This document shows positions 1 through 7,058 of a DNA stretch of 13,549 nucleotides, one piece after another (the first letter of the stretch is position 1; each line of letters starts with the position of its first letter). The notes under the pieces are model-generated. The model saw only the letters and a list, made by a program, of their open reading frames with translations, did no database searches and was not told the origin of the DNA. Position numbers and translations under genes: made by a program. Source of the DNA: Cohaesibacteraceae bacterium (GTDB lineage: Bacteria > Pseudomonadota > Alphaproteobacteria > Rhizobiales > Cohaesibacteraceae); the NCBI GenBank assembly GCA_016764535.1, contig JAESRR010000191.1, positions 2,445 through 15,993 of the forward strand, written 5' to 3'.

Positions 1-697
1 AGGCCCGGGATCTCTCGTCGTAAGTAGCAGCCTGACTGGCTTCATCCTCGTCTCCCTGACCAACTGCCAGCAAACGGCCGGTTTCGTCGATAATAGAGAC
101 TGACCGTGGACCAAGGCCATCAACCGCCGATGCAACAAGATGCTGAATTGCCCGTATTTGTCCTTGCTCAAGAACGCCGCGAACTTTCAATACGATGGAT
201 GCTGTTGGATCTCTTTTGTCTTTTTGAAACAATTTTCTTTCGGGAATCACGAGATGAACCCGCGCATGACGAATTCTGCCGATTGTTGCGATTGAACGAG
301 CGAGTTCACCCTCAAGGGCTCGAAGATGATTTATGTTTTGTACGAAACTTGTTGTGCCAAGGCTTTCTGATCTGTCGAATATTTCGTAGCCAACGCCGCC
401 ACCGCTTGGCAACCCTTGCTCCGACAGTGACATCCTTAGTCTCAATACCCGATCTTTGGGCACCAGAATCACAGCGCCTTCATGACGTAGCTCGAACGGG
501 ATATTTTGTGTTTCAAGCTGCCTAATAATTTCAGAAGAATCATCAAATGCGAGATCAGTATAAAGTGTGACAAAATTTGGTTCGGAAATACGGACAATCA
601 ATATCGCAAAGAAGCCCATCAAAATCAGGGCAACTGCGCCCATTGCGCCTAATCGGGCTGGCCCCAGGGTTTTAAAAAACTCGATCACACCGTTCAC
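1..697 (-). CDS. fliF: Flagellar M-ring protein FliF, N-terminal part (cut by window edge)
   Basis: FliF builds the MS-ring in the inner membrane, the base on which the flagellar rotor and export gate assemble. About 232 residues are visible; the C-terminal part lies beyond base 1. Reading leftwards, the protein begins with a short cytoplasmic stretch containing LGPARLGAMG, then one membrane segment (ALILMGFFAILIV), then the periplasmic YscJ/FliF domain with the family motifs LSEQGLPSGGGVGYEIFD, TTSFVQNINHLRALEGELAR, ARVHLVIPERKLF and ASIVLKVRG. No ATG is in frame near the beginning. I chose the GTG at 697-695 because it places the LGPARL motif at the usual distance from the N-terminus and has a GGCGG just upstream. 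The GTG at 688 or the TTG at 748 (after AGGAA) are alternatives. It is the last gene of the leftward flagellar block and is preceded by CtrA-like sites. The family assignment is very secure; the start is not. Confidence 0.96.
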   Translation of the reverse strand, partial: MNGVIEFFKTLGPARLGAMGAVALILMGFFAILIVRISEPNFVTLYTDLAFDDSSEIIRQLETQNIPFELRHEGAVILVPKDRVLRLRMSLSEQGLPSGGGVGYEIFDRSESLGTTSFVQNINHLRALEGELARSIATIGRIRHARVHLVIPERKLFQKDKRDPTASIVLKVRGVLEQGQIRAIQHLVASAVDGLGPRSVSIIDETGRLLAVGQGDEDEASQAATYDERSRA

Positions 698-777
698 AAC
701 TAACCGCCATTTTTTGATGTTGCAGAAATCAACAACACCTCTAGGCAAGAATTTCCTGGATGGAGGTAAACAAGTGG

Positions 778-804
778 TTAACAAAAAGGTTAACGTGCTG
801 TTAA
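778..804 (-). promoter_or_regulatory. Predicted CtrA binding region upstream of fliF
   Basis: Three TTAA half-sites lie at 778-781, 790-793 and 801-804. The pair 790-804 is a perfect TTAA-N7-TTAA, the CtrA consensus spacing; the pair 778-793 has an N8 spacer. Read on the minus strand, the first box continues as TTAACC, as in the extended TTAACCAT form. The box lies about 95-105 bases upstream of the chosen fliF start. In Caulobacter fliF is an early, CtrA-activated gene, so regulation by CtrA is the natural inference. No binding data are available here. Confidence 0.7.
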
Positions 805-961
805 CACATTGAAAATCGGCGGAAATCAGCCATTGTGGAACGAGCGTTATTTTGTGTATTAGGCATTTTTTGCCGGGTTGTTAACGAATGTTCAACAAAC
901 AGGCACGTTTTGTACCTGATATTTTTGCCAATGATTTGCAAATTGGGCAAATCAAACGACA

Positions 962-989
962 AAAGGCTGGCAATTTCTCGCCAGCCTTT
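962..989 (-). terminator. Hairpin terminator downstream of sciP
   Basis: The arms AAAGGCTGGC (962-971) and GCCAGCCTTT (980-989) form a perfect 10-bp stem with an 8-base loop. On the minus strand the stem is followed by TTTTGTCGTTT, a broken U-tract. It lies 44 bases past the sciP stop codon, so it probably ends the sciP transcript and separates it from fliF. Apart from this hairpin and the CtrA-like sites at 778-804, I see no gene or RNA in the 335-base gap 698-1032. Confidence 0.75.
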
Positions 990-1032
990 CTTGAAATACA
1001 CGAGACAGGAACAGCGTTCCATGCCTGAAGCA

Positions 1033-1308
1033 TTAATGTCGATATTGTTGGACACGTGTTGCCCTGAGACCTGCAAGTCCATGTTTGTCAATGGACGCCT
1101 GCCAACTCAAAAACTCTTCAACCGTCAAAGTGTAGCGTTGACACGCTTCTTCAAGGCTCAACAGTCCACCGCGAACAGCGGCTACAACTTCCGCCTTCCG
1201 ACGGATTACCCAACGTTTCGTTGTTTGCGGAGGTAAATCCGCAATTGTGAGTGGGCTACCATCTGGCCCAATCACATATTTTACTCTCGGACGTATCTGA
1301 TCGGTCAT
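1033..1308 (-). CDS. sciP: CtrA inhibitor SciP (DUF1153 family)
   Basis: SciP is a small DNA-binding protein that blocks CtrA from activating its target promoters, so CtrA-dependent genes are shut down at the right stage of the alphaproteobacterial cell cycle. The 91-residue protein is complete and of the family's usual length. It carries the highly conserved signatures VKYVIGPDGSPLTIADLPP (about residues 9-27), TKRWVIRRKAEVVAAVRGG (30-48), then a helix-turn-helix-like segment LSLEEACQRYTLTVEEFLSW, and the ending GLAGLRATRVQQYR. The ATG at 1308 is preceded by GAGAG. The gene sits between flgD and fliF, inside the flagellar regulon that its family is known to control in Caulobacter. It has its own predicted CtrA sites upstream and a hairpin downstream, so it is probably a single-gene transcript. 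Family identity rests on direct recognition of the conserved sequence. Confidence 0.95.
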   Translation of the reverse strand: MTDQIRPRVKYVIGPDGSPLTIADLPPQTTKRWVIRRKAEVVAAVRGGLLSLEEACQRYTLTVEEFLSWQASIDKHGLAGLRATRVQQYRH

Positions 1309-1361
1309 TGTACTCTCACACTCAACCTGACCATATCGAGAATGAGACTACGCTAATGACT

Positions 1362-1387
1362 TTAAAATTTGACTAAGCTGTCGTTAA
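1362..1387 (-). promoter_or_regulatory. Predicted tandem CtrA sites upstream of sciP
   Basis: Three half-sites are spaced at exactly 11 bases: TTAA (1362-1365), CTAA (1373-1376, read TTAG on the minus strand) and TTAA (1384-1387). Each neighbouring pair is separated by N7, so this makes two overlapping near-consensus CtrA boxes sharing the middle half-site, with one mismatch each. The proximal edge is 53 bases upstream of the sciP start, a sensible place for an activator. In Caulobacter sciP is itself CtrA-dependent, which fits. The rest of the 165-base gap 1309-1473 shows no gene and no convincing terminator for flgD. Confidence 0.6.
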
Positions 1388-1473
1388 GATCCTGGTAATA
1401 GAGGTAAACTGCGTGGATATCTTTTATTGAAGGAGAGGTGCGAATATATGGCTTATTATTCAGTATCTTAAGA

Positions 1474-2136
1474 CTACTGAGCTACTTTTTTTATCTTCGA
1501 AAGACTGACAGCCTGGTCGCCAATCTTAATTAATGCACCACCATTGGCAAATTCAATTTCAGTTACTTTGCCTGTGATGTCGGTAGAAAGCGCCGGAGTA
1601 CCCGCGCTATTGGTGTTTGCATCGAAGACGATTGTATAAAGCCCGTTGGCAGCAAGCGTGCTTTCGTTGGTGCGCCCGTCCCAGACATATTTGTTACTAC
1701 CTTCGGAAAAGGCGATGTTTTTCTGTTGATATACAATACTACCGGCTGTATCCCGAATTGTGGCTGTGCCGGTGCCGACAGCAGTGGCTTCATATGTCCA
1801 GGATGTCGTTGTACCGGTAAAATTGACCTCGTTTGCCAGGGCTGTGACAGTTTTGCCAACCATTGTTAAAGCAGCAAGTGCATTGGACGAGCTGGTCGCT
1901 GCGACCAGATCTTTCATGTGAGCATTGGTCTTGATTTGCTGTTCAACTGCTGAATATTGAACCAGCTGCTGCGTGAACTGGTTGGTGTCGAGGGGATCTA
2001 GCGGGCTCTGGTTTTTTAATTGTGTTGTTAGCAGAGTGAGAAAAGTATCAAAATTGGCAAATAAACTTGCATTTGCGTTCGATGTACCGTTTCCGGTTGT
2101 ACCGGTGGTTGTGCCTGCTATTGCTGAAACTGCCAT
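1474..2136 (-). CDS. flgD: Flagellar hook-capping (scaffold) protein FlgD
   Basis: FlgD caps the growing hook outside the cell and allows FlgE subunits to polymerise; it is exported by the flagellar type III system and has no Sec signal. The 220-residue protein has a low-complexity Thr/Gly/Asn-rich N-terminus (residues 1-24), as expected for an exported flagellar protein. The FlgD signature follows at about residues 29-67, with FLTLLTTQLKNQSPLDPLD and QLVQYSAVEQQ. The C-terminal half contains the FlgD Ig/tudor-like region with the motif YVWDGRTNESTLAANGLYT. The length matches the family. It lies 42 bases downstream of fliK on the same strand and very likely shares the RpoN-type promoter in front of fliK. 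No hook gene flgE is present next to it in this window. Confidence 0.96.
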   Translation of the reverse strand: MAVSAIAGTTTGTTGNGTSNANASLFANFDTFLTLLTTQLKNQSPLDPLDTNQFTQQLVQYSAVEQQIKTNAHMKDLVAATSSSNALAALTMVGKTVTALANEVNFTGTTTSWTYEATAVGTGTATIRDTAGSIVYQQKNIAFSEGSNKYVWDGRTNESTLAANGLYTIVFDANTNSAGTPALSTDITGKVTEIEFANGGALIKIGDQAVSLSKIKKVAQ

Positions 2137-2178
2137 TGTATTTTCTCACTCACTCGTTTGGCTGGATGATTTTGGTTC

Positions 2179-3921
2179 CTAGACGAACAGGTCCAGTCCG
2201 TCTGCAGATACAAAATTTCGCCTTTGAAATTCTTCGGTAACATCCAGATTGTTGCGATCCGGGTTGATGTCGCCATTGTTTCCGGAGTTGTTTTCATCGT
2301 CATGGTTTTGGTCCAGTGAATCTGAAAACTGCCCTCCTTCGTCCATCAGCGAAAAAGTTAGCCCGTCTTTTTCCAGATCAAGACCCGTGTTGCCCAGCAT
2401 ACGTTCAAGTTGTTTTGCGTCTCGCATCAGGAAATCCATTGTTTCGGATCGCTCGATGAACATGTGCGTTCGCATTTGTCCGTCGCTGTCTATTTTTACA
2501 CGAACATCAACCCGCCCAAGCTCCGGAGGATCCATACGAATTTCAAATCGCGTGAGCCCATTTTTGATGTGACGGGAAATATTGGTCACCAGCGAAGATT
2601 CAGCAGCGCTTCGCACTGAAGCAGGAATTGCCTTGCCGGACAATTGTGTTTGGCTGCTTTCTTGCCGCATCAGATCCTGAATATTTAATGTCGAGCGGTC
2701 TGTCTGAAAACTCTGTTCATCCAGGCTTTCTATTATATTTTTTGCGAATCCAGCAGCTGATGGGGCGCTTTGATGTTGTGCAGCAGCCCGTGCAAGGGCG
2801 TCAGGAACTGCGCGTGGTTTGGCACCCTGTTTTTGCTCCTGCGAATTATCGCCATCCCCGGCTCCGGCATCTGGTTCTTCATTGTTTAATGCAAAAAGGC
2901 CCTTTTCGATTGTTTCCGTTTCGCCCTCTGCCTGATTAACCGCTAAAACATGAAGCTGCCCTGGTGCCGGTTTTGCTTTTTGAGCATCAATGCCGCTAAT
3001 TGCCTCGGCGATTGCGGTCGGCACCAAATCTGATTTTCCCGCAGCAGCGTCAATGTTTGTATTTGCAGTTTGAATCTGCTCGGGAGAAACGCCGGGTATC
3101 CCGGGGTCGGCCTTTGCGACTAATACCGGAATAACCGTGTCTGGCTCAGTCCCGTTCGTAACACTCCGGACACTGCCGTTATCTCCTGGGCGGCCAATAG
3201 CCTGATCAGGGTTCGCGTCTTGTGCCGTGTTCGAGATTATTTCCGGGGGTACAGTGCCGTTGATAACGACCTCTGTATTATCCTGATCGCCCACTATTTT
3301 ATCCGGATTGATATCCGATTTGTCCGTTTCCAAAACTATTAGTTCGGATTTATCCGATTGAACGTCAAAATCACCGTTTGGTTCGATTTTAGCGTCTACG
3401 GTTTCCGGCTGGCCACTGCCCACATTCTCCGAAATCGTAATCTGTTCCAGAATGCCAAATTCAACATTTGCCTGCTCCGGGGAAGGGATGTTGTTTAATT
3501 CCAGAATGGCAGACTGTCCTGGATCTTCAGAGCTGGAAATTTTGCGTGAAGTTGAAGGAACTGTCTTGACTGGCGTATCATTGTTATTTTGGTTTGCTGG
3601 TTTTGACCTGCGAGGAGAACCGGTAATATGAGCCTTGTCGTGAGTCGTAATAGCTTCGCCACGCTCGGGTTTGTGTGTTGAATGAGATCGTTCTGACGGC
3701 GAGTTGGAACGCGAGACCCGTTCACGATGATCTGGCAAACTATTGCGTACCGGTTCGTGACGTACTGTATTTTCACGACGTTTGGTCGCTGAAGTGTTGG
3801 CGGAATTGAAATGTGCCACAACTTCGGAAAACTGCCTGTTGGAAACCGGCTTGCGTGGTTTGGCACCACGCGATGACGGAATTAGCGATTTTGTTGGCAC
3901 AACATGATCTTGCACAGCCAT
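2179..3921 (-). CDS. fliK: Flagellar hook-length control protein FliK
   Basis: FliK measures hook length and switches the export apparatus from rod/hook to filament substrates. The 580-residue protein has the normal FliK layout. The N-terminal two thirds are hydrophilic and poorly conserved, rich in Asp, Glu, Pro, Ser and Asn, and serve as the ruler. A compact C-terminal hook-length domain lies at about residues 445-530, with LTRFEIRMDPPELGRVDVRV (PPELG near 463-467) and MDFLMRDAKQLERML, the part that contacts FlhB. An acidic, Asn-rich tail of about 50 residues follows. The ruler holds short imperfect Asp-Lys-Ser repeats around 3300-3365. The ATG at 3921 has only a weak AAGAG upstream. It is the first gene of the fliK-flgD pair and lies about 40 bases from the predicted RpoN transcription start. 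The assignment rests on the C-terminal domain; the rest is too variable to help. Confidence 0.92.
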   Translation of the reverse strand: MAVQDHVVPTKSLIPSSRGAKPRKPVSNRQFSEVVAHFNSANTSATKRRENTVRHEPVRNSLPDHRERVSRSNSPSERSHSTHKPERGEAITTHDKAHITGSPRRSKPANQNNNDTPVKTVPSTSRKISSSEDPGQSAILELNNIPSPEQANVEFGILEQITISENVGSGQPETVDAKIEPNGDFDVQSDKSELIVLETDKSDINPDKIVGDQDNTEVVINGTVPPEIISNTAQDANPDQAIGRPGDNGSVRSVTNGTEPDTVIPVLVAKADPGIPGVSPEQIQTANTNIDAAAGKSDLVPTAIAEAISGIDAQKAKPAPGQLHVLAVNQAEGETETIEKGLFALNNEEPDAGAGDGDNSQEQKQGAKPRAVPDALARAAAQHQSAPSAAGFAKNIIESLDEQSFQTDRSTLNIQDLMRQESSQTQLSGKAIPASVRSAAESSLVTNISRHIKNGLTRFEIRMDPPELGRVDVRVKIDSDGQMRTHMFIERSETMDFLMRDAKQLERMLGNTGLDLEKDGLTFSLMDEGGQFSDSLDQNHDDENNSGNNGDINPDRNNLDVTEEFQRRNFVSADGLDLFV

Positions 3922-3972
3922 ACTCTTGTTTATGTGCCCAATGGGCGCCCACCAGATATTGTCTCTTGATTA

Positions 3973-3989
3973 TGCAATTTTGGAGCCAA
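3973..3989 (-). promoter_or_regulatory. Predicted sigma-54 (RpoN) promoter of fliK-flgD
   Basis: On the minus strand the sequence reads TTGGCTCCAAAATTGCA. It has the invariant GG and GC elements separated by exactly 10 bases, plus the flanking TTGGC and TTGCA typical of -24/-12 promoters; only part of the CACG block deviates. Transcription would start near 3961, about 40 bases before the fliK ATG. In Caulobacter-like bacteria hook genes are RpoN-dependent with FlbD as activator, which agrees. I could not identify an FlbD site with confidence. Confidence 0.75.
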
Positions 3990-4196
3990 TATGATTATTT
4001 GTGTTAGTATGTTGTAAATAATAAGTTTTTGACCAATTTAAATATTGAAAATGTTGGTGACTTGCTCGCCCGGCAAGTTCTACCGGGTACGATTTGCCCA
4101 TTTGCTTGAATACGCCTATAAGACCGGAAACGCTAAAGCACTTTGCATGCAAGTTGCTTACCCGGCGTCGAACCTTTAATTCGTATTGGCGGGCCC

Positions 4197-5384
4197 ATGT
4201 TAAACAGTCTTGATCTTCCCGGGAAACCGGAAGACACCCGCATCGTCGTGGCGATGTCAGGCGGTGTCGATTCTTCAGTTGTAGCAGCAATTCTCAAACG
4301 TGACGGTTATGACGTCGTTGGAATGACACTCCAGCTATATGATCATGGCTCTGCGGTTCATCGGGCAGGGGCCTGCTGCGCCGGCCAGGACATTCATGAT
4401 GCACGCCGTGTCGCCGAACAACTCGGCATTCCGCATTATGTTCTCGATTATGAAGACCGGTTTCGTGAAGCTGTTATTGATAAATTTGCTGACAGCTATC
4501 TTGCAGGGGAAACTCCTATTCCCTGTGTGTCATGTAATCAAACAGTGAAGTTTCAGGACCTGCTTACCACCGCTCGCAAGCTTGGTGCGCATGCTCTCGC
4601 CACTGGTCATTACATTCAAAGCCGTCTTGAAGGAAACAAACGTGTACTGTTGCGCCCGATTGATGAAGCAAGGGATCAGAGTTATTTCCTGTTTGCAACA
4701 ACGCAGGAACAAATCGATTTTCTGCGATTTCCATTGGGTGGTTTGCCAAAATCCGAGACACGTCGCATTGCACTGGATCTTGGACTAAAGGTTGCAAACA
4801 AACAGGACAGCCAGGATATTTGTTTTGTACCTTCAGGAAAATATACCGACGTTATCGCAAAACTGCGACCCGATGCGATTGTTGGCGGAGATATCGTTCA
4901 TTTGGATGGACGTATCCTTGGGCAGCACAAGGGCATAATTCATTACACAATCGGTCAGCGCAGAGGTCTTGGCGTATCAGTCGGAGAACCCCTGTTTGTG
5001 GTTAAACTTGATGCCGCAAACAAACGGGTGATTGTTGGACCACCAGAGGCTCTTGAAACACGCAGGATCAATCTTCGGGATGTCAACTGGGTTGGTGATG
5101 TTCCCTTGTCCATGATCCCTGACGATGGATTGCCGATCTACGTCAAAGTCAGGTCTACAAGACCACCGGCTCCTGCAAAACTGGTTGTAGAAGACGATAA
5201 TATCTGGCTGGAGCTTGTTGCGGGTGAGCGAGGAGTTGCACCAGGACAGGCTTGTGTGTTTTTTGAAAATGAAATGCCGGAGACCCGTGTACTCGGTGGT
5301 GGCTGGATAGCATCAACCGACCAGGGGATATTGAGAATTGAGCCTGTTGTAGCATCTGTTTCGCAGATTGCTGCGGTAGAATAG
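4197..5384 (+). CDS. mnmA: tRNA-specific 2-thiouridylase MnmA
   Basis: MnmA adds sulfur to U34 of tRNA-Lys, -Glu and -Gln, using ATP to activate the base and persulfide sulfur relayed from the cysteine desulfurase system. The 395-residue protein has the ATP-pyrophosphatase PP-loop SGGVDSS at residues 21-27, and GMTLQLYD following it. The first catalytic cysteine is C113 in [16 protein letters not shown] is at 136-139, and the DQSYFL motif is at 160-165. The second catalytic cysteine is C209 in [11 protein letters not shown], and TIGQRRGLG comes later. Length is normal for the family and all key residues are present. The reading frame is open back to a TTG at 4143, but the ATG at 4197 has GGCGGG just upstream and gives the standard N-terminus, so I chose it. 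It is a housekeeping gene transcribed away from the flagellar block; I see no clear promoter or terminator for it. Confidence 0.97.
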   Translation: MLNSLDLPGKPEDTRIVVAMSGGVDSSVVAAILKRDGYDVVGMTLQLYDHGSAVHRAGACCAGQDIHDARRVAEQLGIPHYVLDYEDRFREAVIDKFADSYLAGETPIPCVSCNQTVKFQDLLTTARKLGAHALATGHYIQSRLEGNKRVLLRPIDEARDQSYFLFATTQEQIDFLRFPLGGLPKSETRRIALDLGLKVANKQDSQDICFVPSGKYTDVIAKLRPDAIVGGDIVHLDGRILGQHKGIIHYTIGQRRGLGVSVGEPLFVVKLDAANKRVIVGPPEALETRRINLRDVNWVGDVPLSMIPDDGLPIYVKVRSTRPPAPAKLVVEDDNIWLELVAGERGVAPGQACVFFENEMPETRVLGGGWIASTDQGILRIEPVVASVSQIAAVE

Positions 5385-5460
5385 GAACCTGATAAAAGGC
5401 ACTTGTGCGCATTTGTTTTGAACAAGCTGTGGGAGAACTATTTTCCCTGGTTTATCCTGC

Positions 5461-5489
5461 TTGACAGATGCGCCCTGTCTTCCTTATAT
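5461..5489 (+). promoter_or_regulatory. Sigma-70 promoter of the tRNA-Met gene
   Basis: A perfect -35 hexamer TTGACA (5461-5466) is followed by a 17-base spacer and the -10 hexamer TTATAT (5484-5489). The start of transcription would be near 5496, about 33 bases before the mature tRNA. Spacing and sequence are those of a strong stable-RNA promoter. Confidence 0.8.
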
Positions 5490-5528
5490 CGCAGCCACCA
5501 AAGGTTCCTTGCTTTTGTTAGCCTTTAT

Positions 5529-5605
5529 GGCGGAGTAGCTCAGCTGGTTAGAGCAGCGGAATCATAATCCGCGTGTCGGGGGTTCAAGTCCCTCCTCCGC
5601 TACCA
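5529..5605 (+). tRNA. tRNA-Met (anticodon CAU), elongator type
   Basis: The 77-base sequence folds as a complete tRNA. The acceptor stem is GGCGGAG/CTCCGCT (with a G1-U72 pair). The D arm contains AGCTCAGCTGGTTAGAGC. The anticodon stem GCGGA/TCCGC encloses the loop ATCATAA, giving anticodon CAU. The T arm contains GGGGGTTCAAGTCCC, and the CCA end is encoded. It lacks the C1-A72 mismatch of initiator tRNA, so it is the elongator form. A lysidine-modified tRNA-Ile2 would also carry CAU in the gene, but the overall sequence is that of alphaproteobacterial elongator tRNA-Met. A short T-rich stretch follows directly at 5607-5612. Confidence 0.96.
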
Positions 5606-5867
5606 ATTTTTCAATTTCCCGTAGTCACCCTCATGTGACTTTAAACAGAGTAACATATGGCCACCACTTCAGGCCATACCCATCCAGGCATGCCATCACG
5701 AAATGCAGCTTTTTCAGAGCATGTAGTTTATCCAAAAATGTCCGGGCAAGCTTTTTGGACCATCGGGCAACCGCCGCCGCTAATTTTTTTTAGCCGGGAC
5801 CGTGGAAATTGATGCAGGTTCAGCATCGCGATTGATTACATAGCAGCCAATGTGTTGTCGTGACTGG
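5606..5867. other. Gap between tRNA-Met and the catabolic locus
   Basis: No gene is supported in these 262 bases. The stretch contains a small inverted repeat, TATGGCC (5656-5662) and GGCCATA (5672-5678), with a 9-base loop and no U-tract. It also holds a homopolymer-like stretch of eight T around 5784-5791 flanked by GCTAA/TTAGC. Either could help end transcription, but neither is a convincing terminator. I saw no second copy of the tRNA 3' end that would mark an integrated element. Confidence 0.5.
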
Positions 5868-7058
5868 TCACCCAATTAGAATACTCTGTTTCCTCAATGC
5901 CCGTATTTTTTCAAAGCTATACCCCAGATCAGCCAGAATTTCTTTGCTGTGCGCCCCCAGACCCGGTGGAGGAGCATCCCTGCATTTCTTTGGACCACAA
6001 AATGAAATGGGATTTGGAATCGATCGCATCTGACCGGATTGATCATTTGTTGTGTCAAAAAATCCAGTAGCTTTAAGATGTGGATCATTGAGCAGATCAT
6101 CCAGCGTGTTCACATTTGAATACGGAATGTCGAGGCGATCCAGAATCAGGCTCCATTCAGCGTTTGAACGGTGGCTCAATCCATCAGCCAGGATGCCGTA
6201 CAATTCCCCGGATCGCCGATTGCGTTCCGCGCCTGACTGGAACCATGGTTCGTCCAGGATATCCTGGCGTTCGAGTACCGCAAGTATGCCGGACCAATGT
6301 CCGGCGCTGTAAGGCATCACAGCCAGCCAGCCGTCTTTCGTCTGATAGGGGCGCCTGTTTGGGTTCAGAAGTCTACTGTACCCCGGTTCGCCGTCCTGGG
6401 TATATGATGCCGCATCAAGGTGCTCGTTCATGACGAACGCCACCAGCGTTTCGAACATCGGCACCTCAATTGTTATTCCTTTACCCGTGCGTTCCCGTTG
6501 AAACAGAGCAGATGTAATTGCATAAATGACATGCAGCGCGCCGATCTTGTCGGCGATAATGCTGGGAACATAAGACGGATTCTGCCCCATATATGTTGGC
6601 AGTGCAGCGATCCCGGATGCGGCCTGAATAACGTCGTCATAGGCGGGTTTTTCCGCATAGGGCCCCGCATGGCCATAGCCCACAGCTGCTGTGTAGATGA
6701 TGTTCGGGTTCATCCCGGCAACTGCGTCCGGTCCAAAGCCAAGTCGTTCGATGGCGCCTGGGCGAATATTGTGGAGAAATACATCCGCAGTACCGATCAA
6801 CTTGATTAATATTTCTGTTCCTTCGGGGCTTTTCAGATCGAGCGCGATGCTCTTCTTGTTGCGATTGTTGTTATCAAAAAGTGCACCGGTACCAGTCGGG
6901 GATTGTGATCCGGAGGATCGCGCCAGATCTCCGGTGAGCGGCTCAACCTTGATTATTTCGGCACCCAGATCCCCAAGAGTCTGACTTGCCATCGGACCGA
7001 GAACAATTGTGCTCAGGTCGACGATCCGGATGCCTTTTAGTAATTCAATCATTGCCAT
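5868..7058 (-). CDS. Class III (CaiB/BaiF-type) CoA-transferase
   Basis: Enzymes of this family move coenzyme A from one acyl-CoA to another organic acid through an aspartyl-CoA thioester intermediate; formyl-CoA and carnitine CoA-transferases are members. The 396-residue protein has the normal family length and N-terminal motif LLKGIRIVDLSTIVLGPMAS, followed by LGDLGAEIIKVE and NNNRNKKSIALDLKSPEG (about 63-80). Next come DVFLHNIRPGAIERLG and the catalytic aspartate D170 in ADKIGALH, equivalent to Asp169 of formyl-CoA transferase. The ATG at 7058 overlaps the end of the upstream isochorismatase-fold gene by 14 bases, so the two are co-transcribed and probably translationally coupled; the ATG at 7052 is an alternative start. 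The acid it activates is unknown. A role in activating the product of this locus for entry into central metabolism is inference. Confidence 0.93.
   Translation of the reverse strand: MAMIELLKGIRIVDLSTIVLGPMASQTLGDLGAEIIKVEPLTGDLARSSGSQSPTGTGALFDNNNRNKKSIALDLKSPEGTEILIKLIGTADVFLHNIRPGAIERLGFGPDAVAGMNPNIIYTAAVGYGHAGPYAEKPAYDDVIQAASGIAALPTYMGQNPSYVPSIIADKIGALHVIYAITSALFQRERTGKGITIEVPMFETLVAFVMNEHLDAASYTQDGEPGYSRLLNPNRRPYQTKDGWLAVMPYSAGHWSGILAVLERQDILDEPWFQSGAERNRRSGELYGILADGLSHRSNAEWSLILDRLDIPYSNVNTLDDLLNDPHLKATGFFDTTNDQSGQMRSIPNPISFCGPKKCRDAPPPGLGAHSKEILADLGYSFEKIRALRKQSILIG

Noticed and set aside
106..525. 139-codon open frame on the plus strand
   Set aside because: It is the antisense shadow of fliF, whose protein is unmistakable in the other strand.
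881..895. Possible further CtrA box (TTAAC followed by TTCAA)
   Set aside because: The spacer is 6 instead of 7 and the second half-site has a mismatch.
801..1091. Open frame of 96 codons on the minus strand downstream of sciP
   Set aside because: It runs through the sciP terminator hairpin and the CtrA-like sites, overlaps the sciP end and has no recognisable domain.
4143..4196. N-terminal extension of MnmA from a TTG codon
   Set aside because: The ATG at 4197 has a ribosome binding site and gives the family's normal N-terminus.
5656..5678. Small hairpin after the tRNA gene as terminator or attachment site
   Set aside because: The stem is 7 bp with no U-tract and lies 50 bases past the tRNA; no matching repeat was seen elsewhere.
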